Assembly: GCA_947494445.1 (NCBI GenBank)
Contig: CANLVD010000018.1
Location: 1 to 61,406, forward strand
Direction of reading: 5' to 3'
Origin: an uncultured Paracoccaceae bacterium
GTDB lineage: Bacteria > Pseudomonadota > Alphaproteobacteria > Rhodobacterales > Rhodobacteraceae
DNA length: 61,406 nt
Below are positions 1 to 7,613 of the stretch, piece after piece (the first letter of the stretch is position 1; every line of letters starts with the position of its first letter). Made by a program: the position numbers and the translations under genes. Below the pieces are notes generated by a model. That model worked only from the letters and a program-made list of their open reading frames with translations, searched no databases and was not told where the DNA came from.

Positions 1-77
1 GCCCGGACATCGTGCGGGCAGCGACCGGCCACCGATACTGGACCGGGTCAGCTTCAAGCTGGACCCGGGCGATGCGG
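1..77. repeat. Terminal overlap, left copy (circular contig end)
   Basis: Bases 1-77 are identical, base for base, to 61330-61406. Removing one copy and joining the ends gives a 61,329-bp circle in which the type I secretion ABC gene reads through without interruption. A 77-bp overlap is what a de Bruijn graph assembler run at k=77 leaves on a circular contig, so I read it as an assembly artefact that proves circularity. Confidence 0.95.
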
Positions 78-718
78 TGGGCGTGATCGGCCCCAGTGCC
101 TCGGGCAAATCAACGCTCGCGCGCATTCTGGTGGGCGCAATGCAGCCCGATCTGGGCGATGTGCGGCTGGACGGGGCAACACTGGACCAATGGCCCGAGG
201 AAGCACTCGGCCAGCACATCGGATATCTGCCACAGCATCTGGAGCTTCTGGCCGGCACGATTCGGGACAACATCGCGCGGTTTTCACCCGATGCCGACGA
301 TGAGGCGGTGATCGCTGCGGCCAAGCTGAGCGGCGTGCATGACATGGTCCTGAAGCTGCCCAATGGCTATGCCACCGAACTGGGCTATGAGGACGCGCCC
401 CTGTCAGGCGGCCAGTTGCAGCGCATCGGGCTGGCGCGTGCGGTCTATGGCAATCCGAAATACGTGATCCTTGATGAGCCGAACTCCAACCTTGATGCCG
501 CCGGTGACGACGCCCTGTCGGCTGCGATCATGGCCCTGCGCAAGATCGGCAGCACAGTCGTTGTCATGGCCCACAGGCCAAGCGCCATCTCGGCGGTGAA
601 CAAGGTGCTGGTGTTGCATGGCGGTCAGGTCGCGCAGTTTGGCGACAAGGACGAGGTTCTGTCGAAATCCCTGAAGCCCGCACCGAGACCCGAACCGACC
701 AAGCCGGAGGATCGCTGA
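2..718 (+). CDS. Type I secretion ABC exporter, C-terminal part (continues from 60311)
   Basis: This is the nucleotide-binding half of a PrtD/HlyB-type inner-membrane exporter whose first part lies at 60311-61406. Joined across the circle the gene is 1,737 nt and encodes 578 residues, the usual PrtD-family length. In the joined numbering, Walker A is GPSASGKST (residues 370-378), the ABC signature LSGGQLQR starts at 474, Walker B is VILDEP with D498 and E499, and the switch histidine is H531 in MAHRPS. The frame is open from base 2, so no internal start is needed; the GTG at 77 is not the true start. The stop at 716-718 is followed one base later by the ATG of the adaptor gene, so the two are translationally close. 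The likely substrate is the giant RTX protein encoded just upstream. Confidence 0.97.
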   Translation, partial: PGHRAGSDRPPILDRVSFKLDPGDAVGVIGPSASGKSTLARILVGAMQPDLGDVRLDGATLDQWPEEALGQHIGYLPQHLELLAGTIRDNIARFSPDADDEAVIAAAKLSGVHDMVLKLPNGYATELGYEDAPLSGGQLQRIGLARAVYGNPKYVILDEPNSNLDAAGDDALSAAIMALRKIGSTVVVMAHRPSAISAVNKVLVLHGGQVAQFGDKDEVLSKSLKPAPRPEPTKPEDR

Positions 719-719
719 G

Positions 720-2027
720 ATGGACCTGAAATCCGCACCGCAGCTGAAAACCGGCATCCGCTGGCCCGGCATCCTTGGCATCATCGCCACCGTGGGCCTT
801 TTGGGCGGCGGCACCGCATGGGCCACGCTGACCGAAATCAGCGGGGCGGTGATTGCCATCGGCTCGGTCGAGGTGACCGGGCGCCCCAAATCGGTTCAGC
901 ACCTTGATGGTGGCGTGCTGGAAGAACTGCGCGTGAATGACGGGCAATCGGTCGACAAGGGCGAGGTTCTGGCGCTGCTCGATGACACCACGCTCAAGGC
1001 CAATCTGCTGATCTACAAGACCCGCCTGTCAGAGGCCGTTGCCCTGCGCGACCGCCTGATCGCCGAGCAGCACAACGAGGCCGAGATTGCCTTTCAACCG
1101 CCCGAGCCGATGATTGCGGATATGGACACCGACCTGCACCGGGCCGGTCAGACCCAGATTTTCACCGCACGGCGCGAGCTGGAAGTCGGGCGCAAACAGC
1201 AGCTTTCCGAAAAGATCGTGCAATTCGAGAACCAGACTCGGGGTGTCGAGGCGCTGATTGATGCAAAAGAGCAGCAACTTGTGCTGGTGGAAACCGAACT
1301 GGCCTCGGTCAAAAGCCTGACGGAAAAGGGCCTTGCACGGGCCAGTCAGCTTCTGGGGCTGCAACGCAATCAGGCCGACCTGCTGGGGCAGGTGGCCGAA
1401 CATGGCTCGGAACTGGCGCGCATCCAGAACTCCATCCGCGACACCGAGATCGAGATGTTGCAGGGCGAGCGGCAGACCAAGGAACAGGTCGTGACCGAGC
1501 TGCGCGAAACCGTCACCGGCATCCATGAATTGCGCCAGCAGATTGCATCGACCCAGAAACAGCTTGAGCGGGTGACGATCCGCGCACCAAACGCGGGCCG
1601 CATCCACGAGATGCAGGTCACCACCATCGGTGGCGTGCTGCCCCCGGGTGGCACCTTGTTGCAGATCGTCCCGATGGACGAGGGCATGGTGTTTCGCACC
1701 CGCATCGACACCATCGCGGTCGATCAGGTCTATGTCGGTCAGCCTGCGAAAATCCGCTTCTCGGCCTTCAACCAGCGCACCACACCGGAGTTACAGGGCT
1801 CGGTCGCCGACATCTCGGCCACCAGCGTTCTGGATGAGGTGACCGGCGCGCAGTTCTACTGGGTGATCATCGCGATCCCCGACAGCGAACTGGACCGGCT
1901 GGGCGATCTGGATCTGGTGCCCGGCATGCCGGTGGAGGCCTATATCGCCACCAATGAACGCACCGTGCTGAACTATCTGACCAAACCACTGACCGAACAG
2001 CTTAATCAGGCGTTCCGGGAAGAGTGA
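720..2027 (+). CDS. HlyD/PrtE-family periplasmic adaptor of a type I secretion system
   Basis: A 435-residue membrane fusion protein that would link the ABC exporter to an outer-membrane TolC-type channel. It has a short cytoplasmic N-terminus, one membrane helix at about residues 17-36, a biotinyl-lipoyl-like half-motif (GGVLEELRVNDGQSVDKGEVL) near residues 63-85, a long coiled-coil hairpin over about 90-275, and a C-terminal beta-barrel region including the conserved type RAPNAGRIHEM near 287. The ATG at 720 begins one base after the stop of the ABC gene, so both are surely one transcript. No outer-membrane factor gene is found on the plasmid, so TolC must come from elsewhere in the genome. 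The gene end overlaps the end of the convergent gene at 2006 by 22 bases. Confidence 0.95.
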   Translation: MDLKSAPQLKTGIRWPGILGIIATVGLLGGGTAWATLTEISGAVIAIGSVEVTGRPKSVQHLDGGVLEELRVNDGQSVDKGEVLALLDDTTLKANLLIYKTRLSEAVALRDRLIAEQHNEAEIAFQPPEPMIADMDTDLHRAGQTQIFTARRELEVGRKQQLSEKIVQFENQTRGVEALIDAKEQQLVLVETELASVKSLTEKGLARASQLLGLQRNQADLLGQVAEHGSELARIQNSIRDTEIEMLQGERQTKEQVVTELRETVTGIHELRQQIASTQKQLERVTIRAPNAGRIHEMQVTTIGGVLPPGGTLLQIVPMDEGMVFRTRIDTIAVDQVYVGQPAKIRFSAFNQRTTPELQGSVADISATSVLDEVTGAQFYWVIIAIPDSELDRLGDLDLVPGMPVEAYIATNERTVLNYLTKPLTEQLNQAFREE

Positions 2028-2449
2028 TCCTCCCGCGCGGGGCGCCACATCGGGCCCACGGCGAGCAGCAATACCGCAATGTTGAACAGCGCGTTCGATC
2101 CATTGCCCGAAGTGATCGAGCCTGCACTGTCGAGCACGAACCAGGCGAGCAATCCGGTCAGGACCGCACGGCGCACCGCTTCGGGGGCGGCATCATGGGC
2201 AGCACCTGAAAGCACCCAGATCATCACGCCCCAGCCGAGCAGGAAACCACCCGTCAGCGCCCCCAGAAACCGGGTGGTCGGGTCGTCCCAGCTTTGCGCA
2301 CCGTCCACCGGAAAGCTGAGCAGATCCATCGTCCAGCGAGCCGGTTCCGACAGAGCCTCGAAGGTGCCAAGAAAGAACACGGGGCCAAATGAGGCGATGA
2401 CGATTGCGGTGATCTTCAGCCAGAACTTGTGAAAGGATCGGGATGTCAT
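2006..2449 (-). CDS. Small integral membrane protein, unknown function
   Basis: A 147-residue protein that I do not recognise by family. It has about four hydrophobic stretches (residues around 10-30, 60-80, 95-115 and 120-135), so it should sit in the inner membrane. I chose the ATG at 2449 (MTSRSFHKFW) over the frame opening at 2503, because a GAGGAG ribosome-binding site lies nine bases before it. The gene is divergent from an XRE-type regulator and shares with it a 109-bp control region that contains a perfect 6+6 palindrome. This arrangement suggests that the membrane protein is the regulator's target. Its 3' end overlaps the adaptor gene on the other strand. Confidence 0.7.
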   Translation of the reverse strand: MTSRSFHKFWLKITAIVIASFGPVFFLGTFEALSEPARWTMDLLSFPVDGAQSWDDPTTRFLGALTGGFLLGWGVMIWVLSGAAHDAAPEAVRRAVLTGLLAWFVLDSAGSITSGNGSNALFNIAVLLLAVGPMWRPAREDHSSRNA

Positions 2450-2508
2450 GACAGGGCTCTCCTCTAAGGTGGTGCCCCTGTCTAGGCGGCCCGTGAGCAG
2501 CAAAACAA

Positions 2509-2523
2509 TTACCTTGCAGGTAA
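2509..2523. promoter_or_regulatory. Candidate operator of the XRE regulator
   Basis: TTACCT-TGC-AGGTAA is a perfect 6-bp inverted repeat with a 3-bp spacer. It lies in the short region between the divergent membrane-protein gene (start 2449) and XRE gene (start 2559), a natural place for an autoregulated operator. The assignment as an operator is inferred from position and symmetry. Confidence 0.55.
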
Positions 2524-2558
2524 GTGACGCCGGTTGCTGCAGGCGCTAGGGTCTGCCG

Positions 2559-3317
2559 ATGACGCAGTTTCCCCAGACCCTGAAGACCTGGCGCAGAACC
2601 CGGCGGCTGAGTCAGCTTGATCTGGCGCTGGAGGCGCAGGTCTCGGCCCGCCATATCTCGTTTCTGGAAACGGGGCGCGCACGGCCCAGCCGTGAGATGA
2701 TTGCACGCCTCGGCGACACGTTGAGCCTGCCACTGAGTGTCCGCAACCAGATGCTGACGCAGGCAGGCTTTGCCATGCGCTATACCGGATCGTCCTGGGA
2801 TGACGCCCAGATGAAACCGGTGCGCGCGGCACTGGATCACATGCTGGACAACCACTGGCCCTATCCGGCCTTTGCTGTCGACAGGCTCTGGAATGTGGTG
2901 CGAATCAATGCCCCGGCAACACAATTGTTCGGCCCGCTTGGCATTCAGGTCGGTGCCAGTCTGATTGATCTGGTTCTGTCGAACCAGATGCCGGATATGG
3001 TCGAGAACTGGCCGGAGGTAGCGCATCATTCAGCCCAGAGGTTGCGCACGGAAAGTGCAGCTCAGGGTGGCGTGCAACGGCTGGATGAGGCCGCCGAGCA
3101 GCTCTCGAAGGTCCCGCTCGCAGCCCCGCTGAGCAGAGGTCCGGTGATGCCTGCGATCTATCGCGCGGGCGGTCTGCGGCTGTCGCTGTTTTCCACGATT
3201 GCCCAGTTTGGCACACCCGAGGATCTGACGCTCGATGACCTGAAAATCGAGATGTTCTTTCCTGCTGATGCCGAGACAAAGGCGCTTCTGGAACAGATGG
3301 CCCCTCCTCGGGAGTGA
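2559..3317 (+). CDS. XRE-family transcriptional regulator with MmyB-like ligand domain
   Basis: A 252-residue regulator. Residues about 6-65 form an XRE helix-turn-helix (LKTWRRTRRLSQLDLALEA, then ISFLETGRARPSREMIARL), and the rest matches in style the MmyB-like transcription regulator ligand-binding domain, with the typical FAVDRLWNVVRINAPATQLF segment near residue 108. Family members bind small or fatty-acid-like ligands and commonly regulate a divergent gene. Here the divergent gene encodes a small membrane protein at 2006-2449. A palindrome in the shared intergenic region is a good candidate binding site. The ligand cannot be read from the sequence. Confidence 0.88.
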   Translation: MTQFPQTLKTWRRTRRLSQLDLALEAQVSARHISFLETGRARPSREMIARLGDTLSLPLSVRNQMLTQAGFAMRYTGSSWDDAQMKPVRAALDHMLDNHWPYPAFAVDRLWNVVRINAPATQLFGPLGIQVGASLIDLVLSNQMPDMVENWPEVAHHSAQRLRTESAAQGGVQRLDEAAEQLSKVPLAAPLSRGPVMPAIYRAGGLRLSLFSTIAQFGTPEDLTLDDLKIEMFFPADAETKALLEQMAPPRE

Positions 3318-3338
3318 TTAAAATGGGGGCTCTGCCCC

Positions 3339-3390
3339 AGGCGCAAAAGCGCCTCCCCCGGGATATTTCACCCAAGAAGTGGGGGAGGCG
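3339..3390. terminator. Bidirectional terminator region between convergent genes
   Basis: Two alternative hairpins lie between the ends of the XRE gene (3317) and the vWA gene (3400). One is AGGCGC-aaaa-GCGCCT at 3339-3354. The other pairs CGCCTCCCCC (3350-3359) with GGGGGAGGCG (3381-3390) around a 21-base loop. They share bases and so exclude each other. The stem followed by GGGATATTT resembles the extragenic motif near 18200. Confidence 0.6.
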
Positions 3391-3399
3391 GGATTGCAA

Positions 3400-5337
3400 T
3401 CAGTGTTCTGCCACTGCCCTTGCCTGACGGACCAGGGTCATGAATTCCGAGCGGTAGCCGAACGGGTCTTCACCGCGAGCCTTTGCCGCCAGCGACAAAA
3501 TCTCGTCATAGGACCAGTCACCGGGCAGGTCACGGCCGCCAAGACGCTCGGCAAATCCGGCAACGGCGGCGGCAAAGGCGGTTTCCTGCGGGTCAATATC
3601 TGCCCGATCCGGTTGTACCGGCGTGGTGATCAGCCGGCTTTGCGCCTCGCCCGGGCGTTTGTAGCGCAGTTTGAGAAAGGCGTACTCGCCGGTGTTGCCA
3701 GTGGTCAGTTCAGACCGAGCAGCGCCGTAGCGCAGGGGATCAACCTGCTGTGCCGCCGAGCCTTTGGGCGTAAGTTCATAGATCGCCGTGACCCTGTGGC
3801 CTGCCCCGATCTCGCCTGCATCAACCGCGTCATTGTTGAAATCCTCGCGGCGCAGGGCGCGGGTCTCATAGCCGATCAGCCGGTACTCTGCGATCTCGGC
3901 AGGATTGAACTCCACCTGGATCTTGACGTCATTGGCGATTGGAAAGAGCGCGCCTGCAACCTCATCGACCAGCACTTTCCGGGCTTCCGCCAGGGTATCG
4001 ATATAGGCCGCTGTACCGTTGCCGTTCTGGGCAAGCGCCTGCAGCGCCGCGTCCTGATAATTGCCCCGGCCAAAGCCAAGGGCCGAGAGGTAAATGCCGC
4101 TGTCGCGCTGGTCTTCGATGTAAGTTTTCAGGGCATCGGGATCGGCGATGCCAACGTTGAAATCCCCGTCCGTTGCGAGGATCACGCGCGAGACCTCGCC
4201 CACCGCGCTCATGGTTTTTGCCACCGCATAGGCCTGTTGCAGACCTCGCTGACCTGCGGTCGAGCCGCCTGCGCTCAGCGATTGCAGGGCCGTGATGATC
4301 TTCGAGCGTTCGCCTGCGCTGGTCGGTTCAAGGGCCAGACCGGCGCTGCCCGCATAGGTCACGATGGCAACGCTGTCCTGTTCGCCAAGGGTGTCGAGCA
4401 GGAGGCTGAAGGCCCGGATCAGCAAGGGCAGCTTGTTGGCATCCTGCATGGAGCCCGAGGTGTCGATCAGAAACACCAGATTGAGCGCAGGACGTTCGGC
4501 AAGCGGCAGGTCATAGCCCTGAATGCCGATGTGCATCAGTCTGGTGTCAGGGTTCCACGGCGTGGGCGCGACGGAAACGGAGGTGGTAAACGGCGTCTCC
4601 ACCGATGTCGGCTTGGGGTAGGCATAGTCGAAATAATTGATCATCTCCTCTGCCCGGACCGAGGCCGGATCAGGCAGGTGCCCATTGACAAGAGCATTGC
4701 GCACATAGGCATAGGATGCGGTGTCCACATCTATGGAAAACGTCGAAACCGGATCCTCCAGCGTGGTGTAAAGCCGGTTCTCGGGCTTGTGCGCGAAAGT
4801 CTCCGTCGAGGCTTCGGGAACAGGCTGAAGGGCAGGGGCCTCGGCCGGGGCCAAGCCCAGAACCGCCCGGTCGGAAAGGGCGTCCGCCCCAAGAGTGTCT
4901 GCAACCTGTGCCTCCTGCATCGGAGCCGCCGAAATTGCCTGTTCCGCCGGAACCTTCGCCTGAAGACGCTTGCGCGTGATCGCGCTGGATCGCGCCTCAA
5001 GATCCTCTTCCAGCAAAACCGGTTGCGCCTCGTAGACCGGTTGGGGCTGGCGCGTCACCTGCACTCCCACAAGTGTCACGATGACCAGCGAGGCAAGGGC
5101 GGTGGTTGCTTTCAGGGTTGCGGGTCGGGTGGCAAAATCAATCATGGCTTTCACTCCTGTCAAAAAACCCGCACCAATTGTGCGGTTCTTGATAGGACGG
5201 TCCCCGGACGCCGATCCTTGGTGGAGCTTTGAAAATTCCGCAAGTGCGGCATCCCGGGCAGCCATGCGGGCCTTGTCCGAAGGGGCAGGGGTTGCGGCCT
5301 GAAGTGCTGACTTCAAATGGTCAAGATCATCGGTCAT
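3400..5337 (-). CDS. vWA-domain membrane-anchored protein (YfbK family)
   Basis: A 645-residue protein. The N-terminal ~75 residues are charged and resemble an anti-sigma-like cytoplasmic segment, followed by one membrane helix at about 79-95, a proline-rich linker, a vWA N-terminal region, then a von Willebrand A domain with a complete MIDAS start (D292-T-S-G-S296) and ATDGDFNVG further on, and a C-terminal region like DUF3520. I chose the ATG at 5337 because it overlaps the stop of the upstream sigma-factor gene by four bases (ATGA). An ECF sigma factor translationally coupled to a membrane vWA protein suggests that this protein senses or restrains the sigma factor. That role is inferred from the pairing; the family itself is poorly characterised. 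Confidence 0.88.
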   Translation of the reverse strand: MTDDLDHLKSALQAATPAPSDKARMAARDAALAEFSKLHQGSASGDRPIKNRTIGAGFLTGVKAMIDFATRPATLKATTALASLVIVTLVGVQVTRQPQPVYEAQPVLLEEDLEARSSAITRKRLQAKVPAEQAISAAPMQEAQVADTLGADALSDRAVLGLAPAEAPALQPVPEASTETFAHKPENRLYTTLEDPVSTFSIDVDTASYAYVRNALVNGHLPDPASVRAEEMINYFDYAYPKPTSVETPFTTSVSVAPTPWNPDTRLMHIGIQGYDLPLAERPALNLVFLIDTSGSMQDANKLPLLIRAFSLLLDTLGEQDSVAIVTYAGSAGLALEPTSAGERSKIITALQSLSAGGSTAGQRGLQQAYAVAKTMSAVGEVSRVILATDGDFNVGIADPDALKTYIEDQRDSGIYLSALGFGRGNYQDAALQALAQNGNGTAAYIDTLAEARKVLVDEVAGALFPIANDVKIQVEFNPAEIAEYRLIGYETRALRREDFNNDAVDAGEIGAGHRVTAIYELTPKGSAAQQVDPLRYGAARSELTTGNTGEYAFLKLRYKRPGEAQSRLITTPVQPDRADIDPQETAFAAAVAGFAERLGGRDLPGDWSYDEILSLAAKARGEDPFGYRSEFMTLVRQARAVAEH

Positions 5338-5882
5338 TTCAGCATCTCCTCCTCTTCTGCCATGTCGCGCAGGGCCTTGCGCACTTCGCTCATCCGCCAA
5401 CTGACCGTGCCCTCTGACACGCCCAGAATCTCGGCGGCGGCAGCATGTGTCAGGTCTTCGCCAAGGGTCAGAGCCACGGTTTCGCGCAGATCGGGTGCCA
5501 GACGGGCCATGGCCTGGGTGAGCCAGTCGTTGGCCGCCGCCCGCTCGGTGGCTTCGGCCCGTTGCATCTGCTCGACCTCTCCCCAGGACTGCGCCGCCCG
5601 GTCGTGGCTGGCACGCTTGCGCAGGGCATCCTTGGCCGCATTCAGGACAACCCGGGTCAGCCATGTTGAAAACCGGGCATCACCGCGAAACCCGGTCAGC
5701 TTGGCGGGCAGGCTGACACAGATGTCCTGTGCCAGATCCTCGGCCTCCGTCTTGCGCCCCAGCAGTCGAAAGGCGAGGCGGAACATCAGATCGTAGTGCC
5801 GCTCGATCAGGATGCCGAAAGCCTGCCGGTCTCCGGTGCGGGCCTGTTCGACCAGGGATATGTCATCAACACTCATGCGCAT
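5334..5882 (-). CDS. ECF-type RNA polymerase sigma factor
   Basis: A 182-residue sigma-70 family factor of the extracytoplasmic-function type. Region 2 is visible at about residues 20-85 (AFGILIERHYDLMFRLAFRLLGRKTEAEDLAQDI, with FSTWLTRVVLN after it), and region 4 at about 125-175 (LRETVALTLGEDLTHAAAAEILGVSEGTVSWRMSEVRKAL) with its helix-turn-helix. A second in-frame ATG lies two codons downstream (5876), so the exact start is open. It is the first gene of a two-gene operon with the vWA membrane protein and reads away from the AAA ATPase at 5989. It probably controls its own promoter, but I see no clear -35/-10 pair that I would defend. Confidence 0.93.
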   Translation of the reverse strand: MRMSVDDISLVEQARTGDRQAFGILIERHYDLMFRLAFRLLGRKTEAEDLAQDICVSLPAKLTGFRGDARFSTWLTRVVLNAAKDALRKRASHDRAAQSWGEVEQMQRAEATERAAANDWLTQAMARLAPDLRETVALTLGEDLTHAAAAEILGVSEGTVSWRMSEVRKALRDMAEEEEMLK

Positions 5883-5952
5883 TATCCATTAGACGAATTG
5901 GCCCGGTGGATCCTTGGATCAGGGTGAATATTTCTTCGGATTTCCCAATAAG

Positions 5953-5987
5953 CTTGCAAAATTGGAGTTTAAGTCCAATATTGCAAG
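5953..5987. promoter_or_regulatory. 35-bp inverted repeat abutting the AAA ATPase start codon
   Basis: Arms of 14 bases (5953-5966 and 5974-5987) match at 13 positions around a 7-base GTTTAAG loop; the cores are ATTGGA and TCCAAT, with TTGCAA outside them. The repeat ends one base before the ATG at 5989 and takes in the purine-rich AAGG that would serve as ribosome-binding site. It could be a protein-binding operator, an RNA hairpin that hides the start, or both. Confidence 0.65.
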
Positions 5988-5988
5988 G

Positions 5989-7140
5989 ATGATTGATCGC
6001 AAAACCACCTCTCATCTGACCTATCTGCTGGAAAACTTTCCAGCCGTTGCGCTGATCGGTCCGCGTCAGGTCGGCAAGACCACGTTGGCACTGGAGATCG
6101 CAGACAGCCGCCCGTCAGTCTATCTGGATCTTGAAAGCGCACAGGATCGGGCGAAACTGTCTGATCCGGGGTTCTACCTCAGACAACACCTTGACCGCCT
6201 CGTCGTGCTCGATGAGATCCACCGGATGCCCGATCTTTTCGCGGAGCTTCGCGGTGTGATCGACGAAAACCGCAGGGCAGGACGCAGGGCAGGGCAGTTT
6301 CTGATCCTCGGCTCTGCCTCCATGGATCTGTTGCGCCAATCGGGTGAAAGCCTCGCCGGGCGGATCGCCTATTGCGAGATGTATCCCCTCAACCTGACCG
6401 AGGTGGGCGAGGAGCATCTGCAAAAGCTGTGGCTGCGCGGCGGCTATCCCGACAGTTTTCTGGCGGCCGATGCGACCGTCAGCGCCCTGTGGCGACGTGA
6501 TTTCATCCGCACCTATCTTGAGCGGGACATCCCGGCCTTCGGGCCCCGGATCCAGACCGACCGGATGCGCCGGTTCTGGACAATGCTGGCCCATTTGCAT
6601 GGCGGATTGCTGAACTCGGCCCAACTGGCTCGCAATCTGGAGGTCGATAACAAGACCATCGGCAGCTATCTGGACCTGATGGCCGATCTTCTGCTTCTGC
6701 GCAGGCTGCGCCCCTGGCATGGCAACATCTTCAAACGGCTTGTGAAATCACCGAAAGTCTATCTGCGCGACAGCGGCCTGTTGCACAACCTGTTGCAGAT
6801 CCCGGACTTCGACAGCCTTCTGGGCCACCCCAAACTGGGCGACAGTTGGGAGGGGTTCGTGATCGAAAACCTGCTCTCAAGCCTCCCCGACGGGGTCAGC
6901 CCGTATTTCTACAGAACCTCCGCCGGGGCCGAGATCGATCTGGTGCTGGACCTCGGGTCCGAGCGCTGGGGCATTGAGATCAAGCGCTCCTCCGCGCCAA
7001 AACGCAGCCGCGGATTTTTCCAGGGATGTGACGATCTTGAGGTTTCTCGCCGGATCATCGTCTATGGCGGACAGGACATGTACAAGATGGATGCACAGAC
7101 AGAAGTGATGTCATTGGCTGGCCTTTTGCAGGAGGTTTGA
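5989..7140 (+). CDS. AAA-family ATPase with DUF4143 domain
   Basis: A 383-residue protein from the ATG at 5989 (MIDRKTTSHL), the start that fits the family; an in-frame ATG at 5914 would add 25 residues that run through the inverted repeat. Walker A is GPRQVGKTT (24-32) and Walker B is LVVLDEIHRMPDLF near residue 75. The C-terminal DUF4143 part carries a PD-(D/E)XK-like pattern (EIDLVLD, then WGIEIKRS). Such ATPases are common, scattered in genomes and of unclear function; nuclease or toxin-antitoxin-like roles have been suggested from the fold. It stands alone, divergent from the sigma-factor operon, with its own inverted-repeat control site. Confidence 0.9.
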   Translation: MIDRKTTSHLTYLLENFPAVALIGPRQVGKTTLALEIADSRPSVYLDLESAQDRAKLSDPGFYLRQHLDRLVVLDEIHRMPDLFAELRGVIDENRRAGRRAGQFLILGSASMDLLRQSGESLAGRIAYCEMYPLNLTEVGEEHLQKLWLRGGYPDSFLAADATVSALWRRDFIRTYLERDIPAFGPRIQTDRMRRFWTMLAHLHGGLLNSAQLARNLEVDNKTIGSYLDLMADLLLLRRLRPWHGNIFKRLVKSPKVYLRDSGLLHNLLQIPDFDSLLGHPKLGDSWEGFVIENLLSSLPDGVSPYFYRTSAGAEIDLVLDLGSERWGIEIKRSSAPKRSRGFFQGCDDLEVSRRIIVYGGQDMYKMDAQTEVMSLAGLLQEV

Positions 7141-7161
7141 GGCTGCACAAGGTGTGCAGTC

Positions 7162-7593
7162 TTACCACCGGTTTAGAATATCAAACATATCCACTTCCAA
7201 CGCTTCCAGCATCTGCGGCACATCAGGGCTGTCACATTCGCGGACAAGATGAAGAAGCCTCAAGACGTCAACCTGAAGGTCTATGAATTGTGCGCGGATC
7301 GTTCCGCTGTCGATCAGAACAATCCCGGTCAGCAGACCGGTCGTCTCAAACAGATCCTCGGAATAGAAGAACTCCCGACCTTTGAGTTCTGCTGTATTCT
7401 GAAGTGTCGTGGCAGATCTCAACAGACAGGTCTGGCGATCGACACGTTCGATGTGGCAATTTCCAAGAATGAACCGCAGACCTTCGATCGGGCGGGTCTC
7501 CTGGTGTTGCACAACAATACATCTACGCATTCCGCCAGTCCGTTTGCGGTTGGGTTTCTTTTGATCTGGGTTATGGGATTCAACTTGGGGCAT
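7162..7593 (-). CDS. Hypothetical protein downstream of the subtilase
   Basis: A 143-residue protein that I do not recognise. It has no signal peptide or membrane segment. The N-terminal ~25 residues are basic and the rest alternates hydrophobic and charged residues, as in a small alpha/beta fold. It starts 20 bases after the stop of the subtilase gene on the same strand and ends 21 bases from the convergent ATPase gene, so it is most likely the last gene of a three-gene operon starting at 11518. A partner, inhibitor or substrate adaptor of the peptidase would fit its place, but nothing in the sequence proves this. Confidence 0.6.
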   Translation of the reverse strand: MPQVESHNPDQKKPNRKRTGGMRRCIVVQHQETRPIEGLRFILGNCHIERVDRQTCLLRSATTLQNTAELKGREFFYSEDLFETTGLLTGIVLIDSGTIRAQFIDLQVDVLRLLHLVRECDSPDVPQMLEALEVDMFDILNRW

Positions 7594-7613
7594 GGGTTGA
7601 ATTCAGCTCTTTG

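Noticed and set aside
1-77. Direct terminal repeat as in a phage genome
   Set aside because: The length equals a common assembler k-mer, the overlap lies inside an exporter gene, and there are no phage structural, terminase or lysis cassettes. A circular plasmid explains it better.
3379-5232. 617-codon open frame on the plus strand
   Set aside because: It is the mirror of the vWA gene, which has clear domains. The translation is rich in Arg, Gly and His as expected for a shadow frame.
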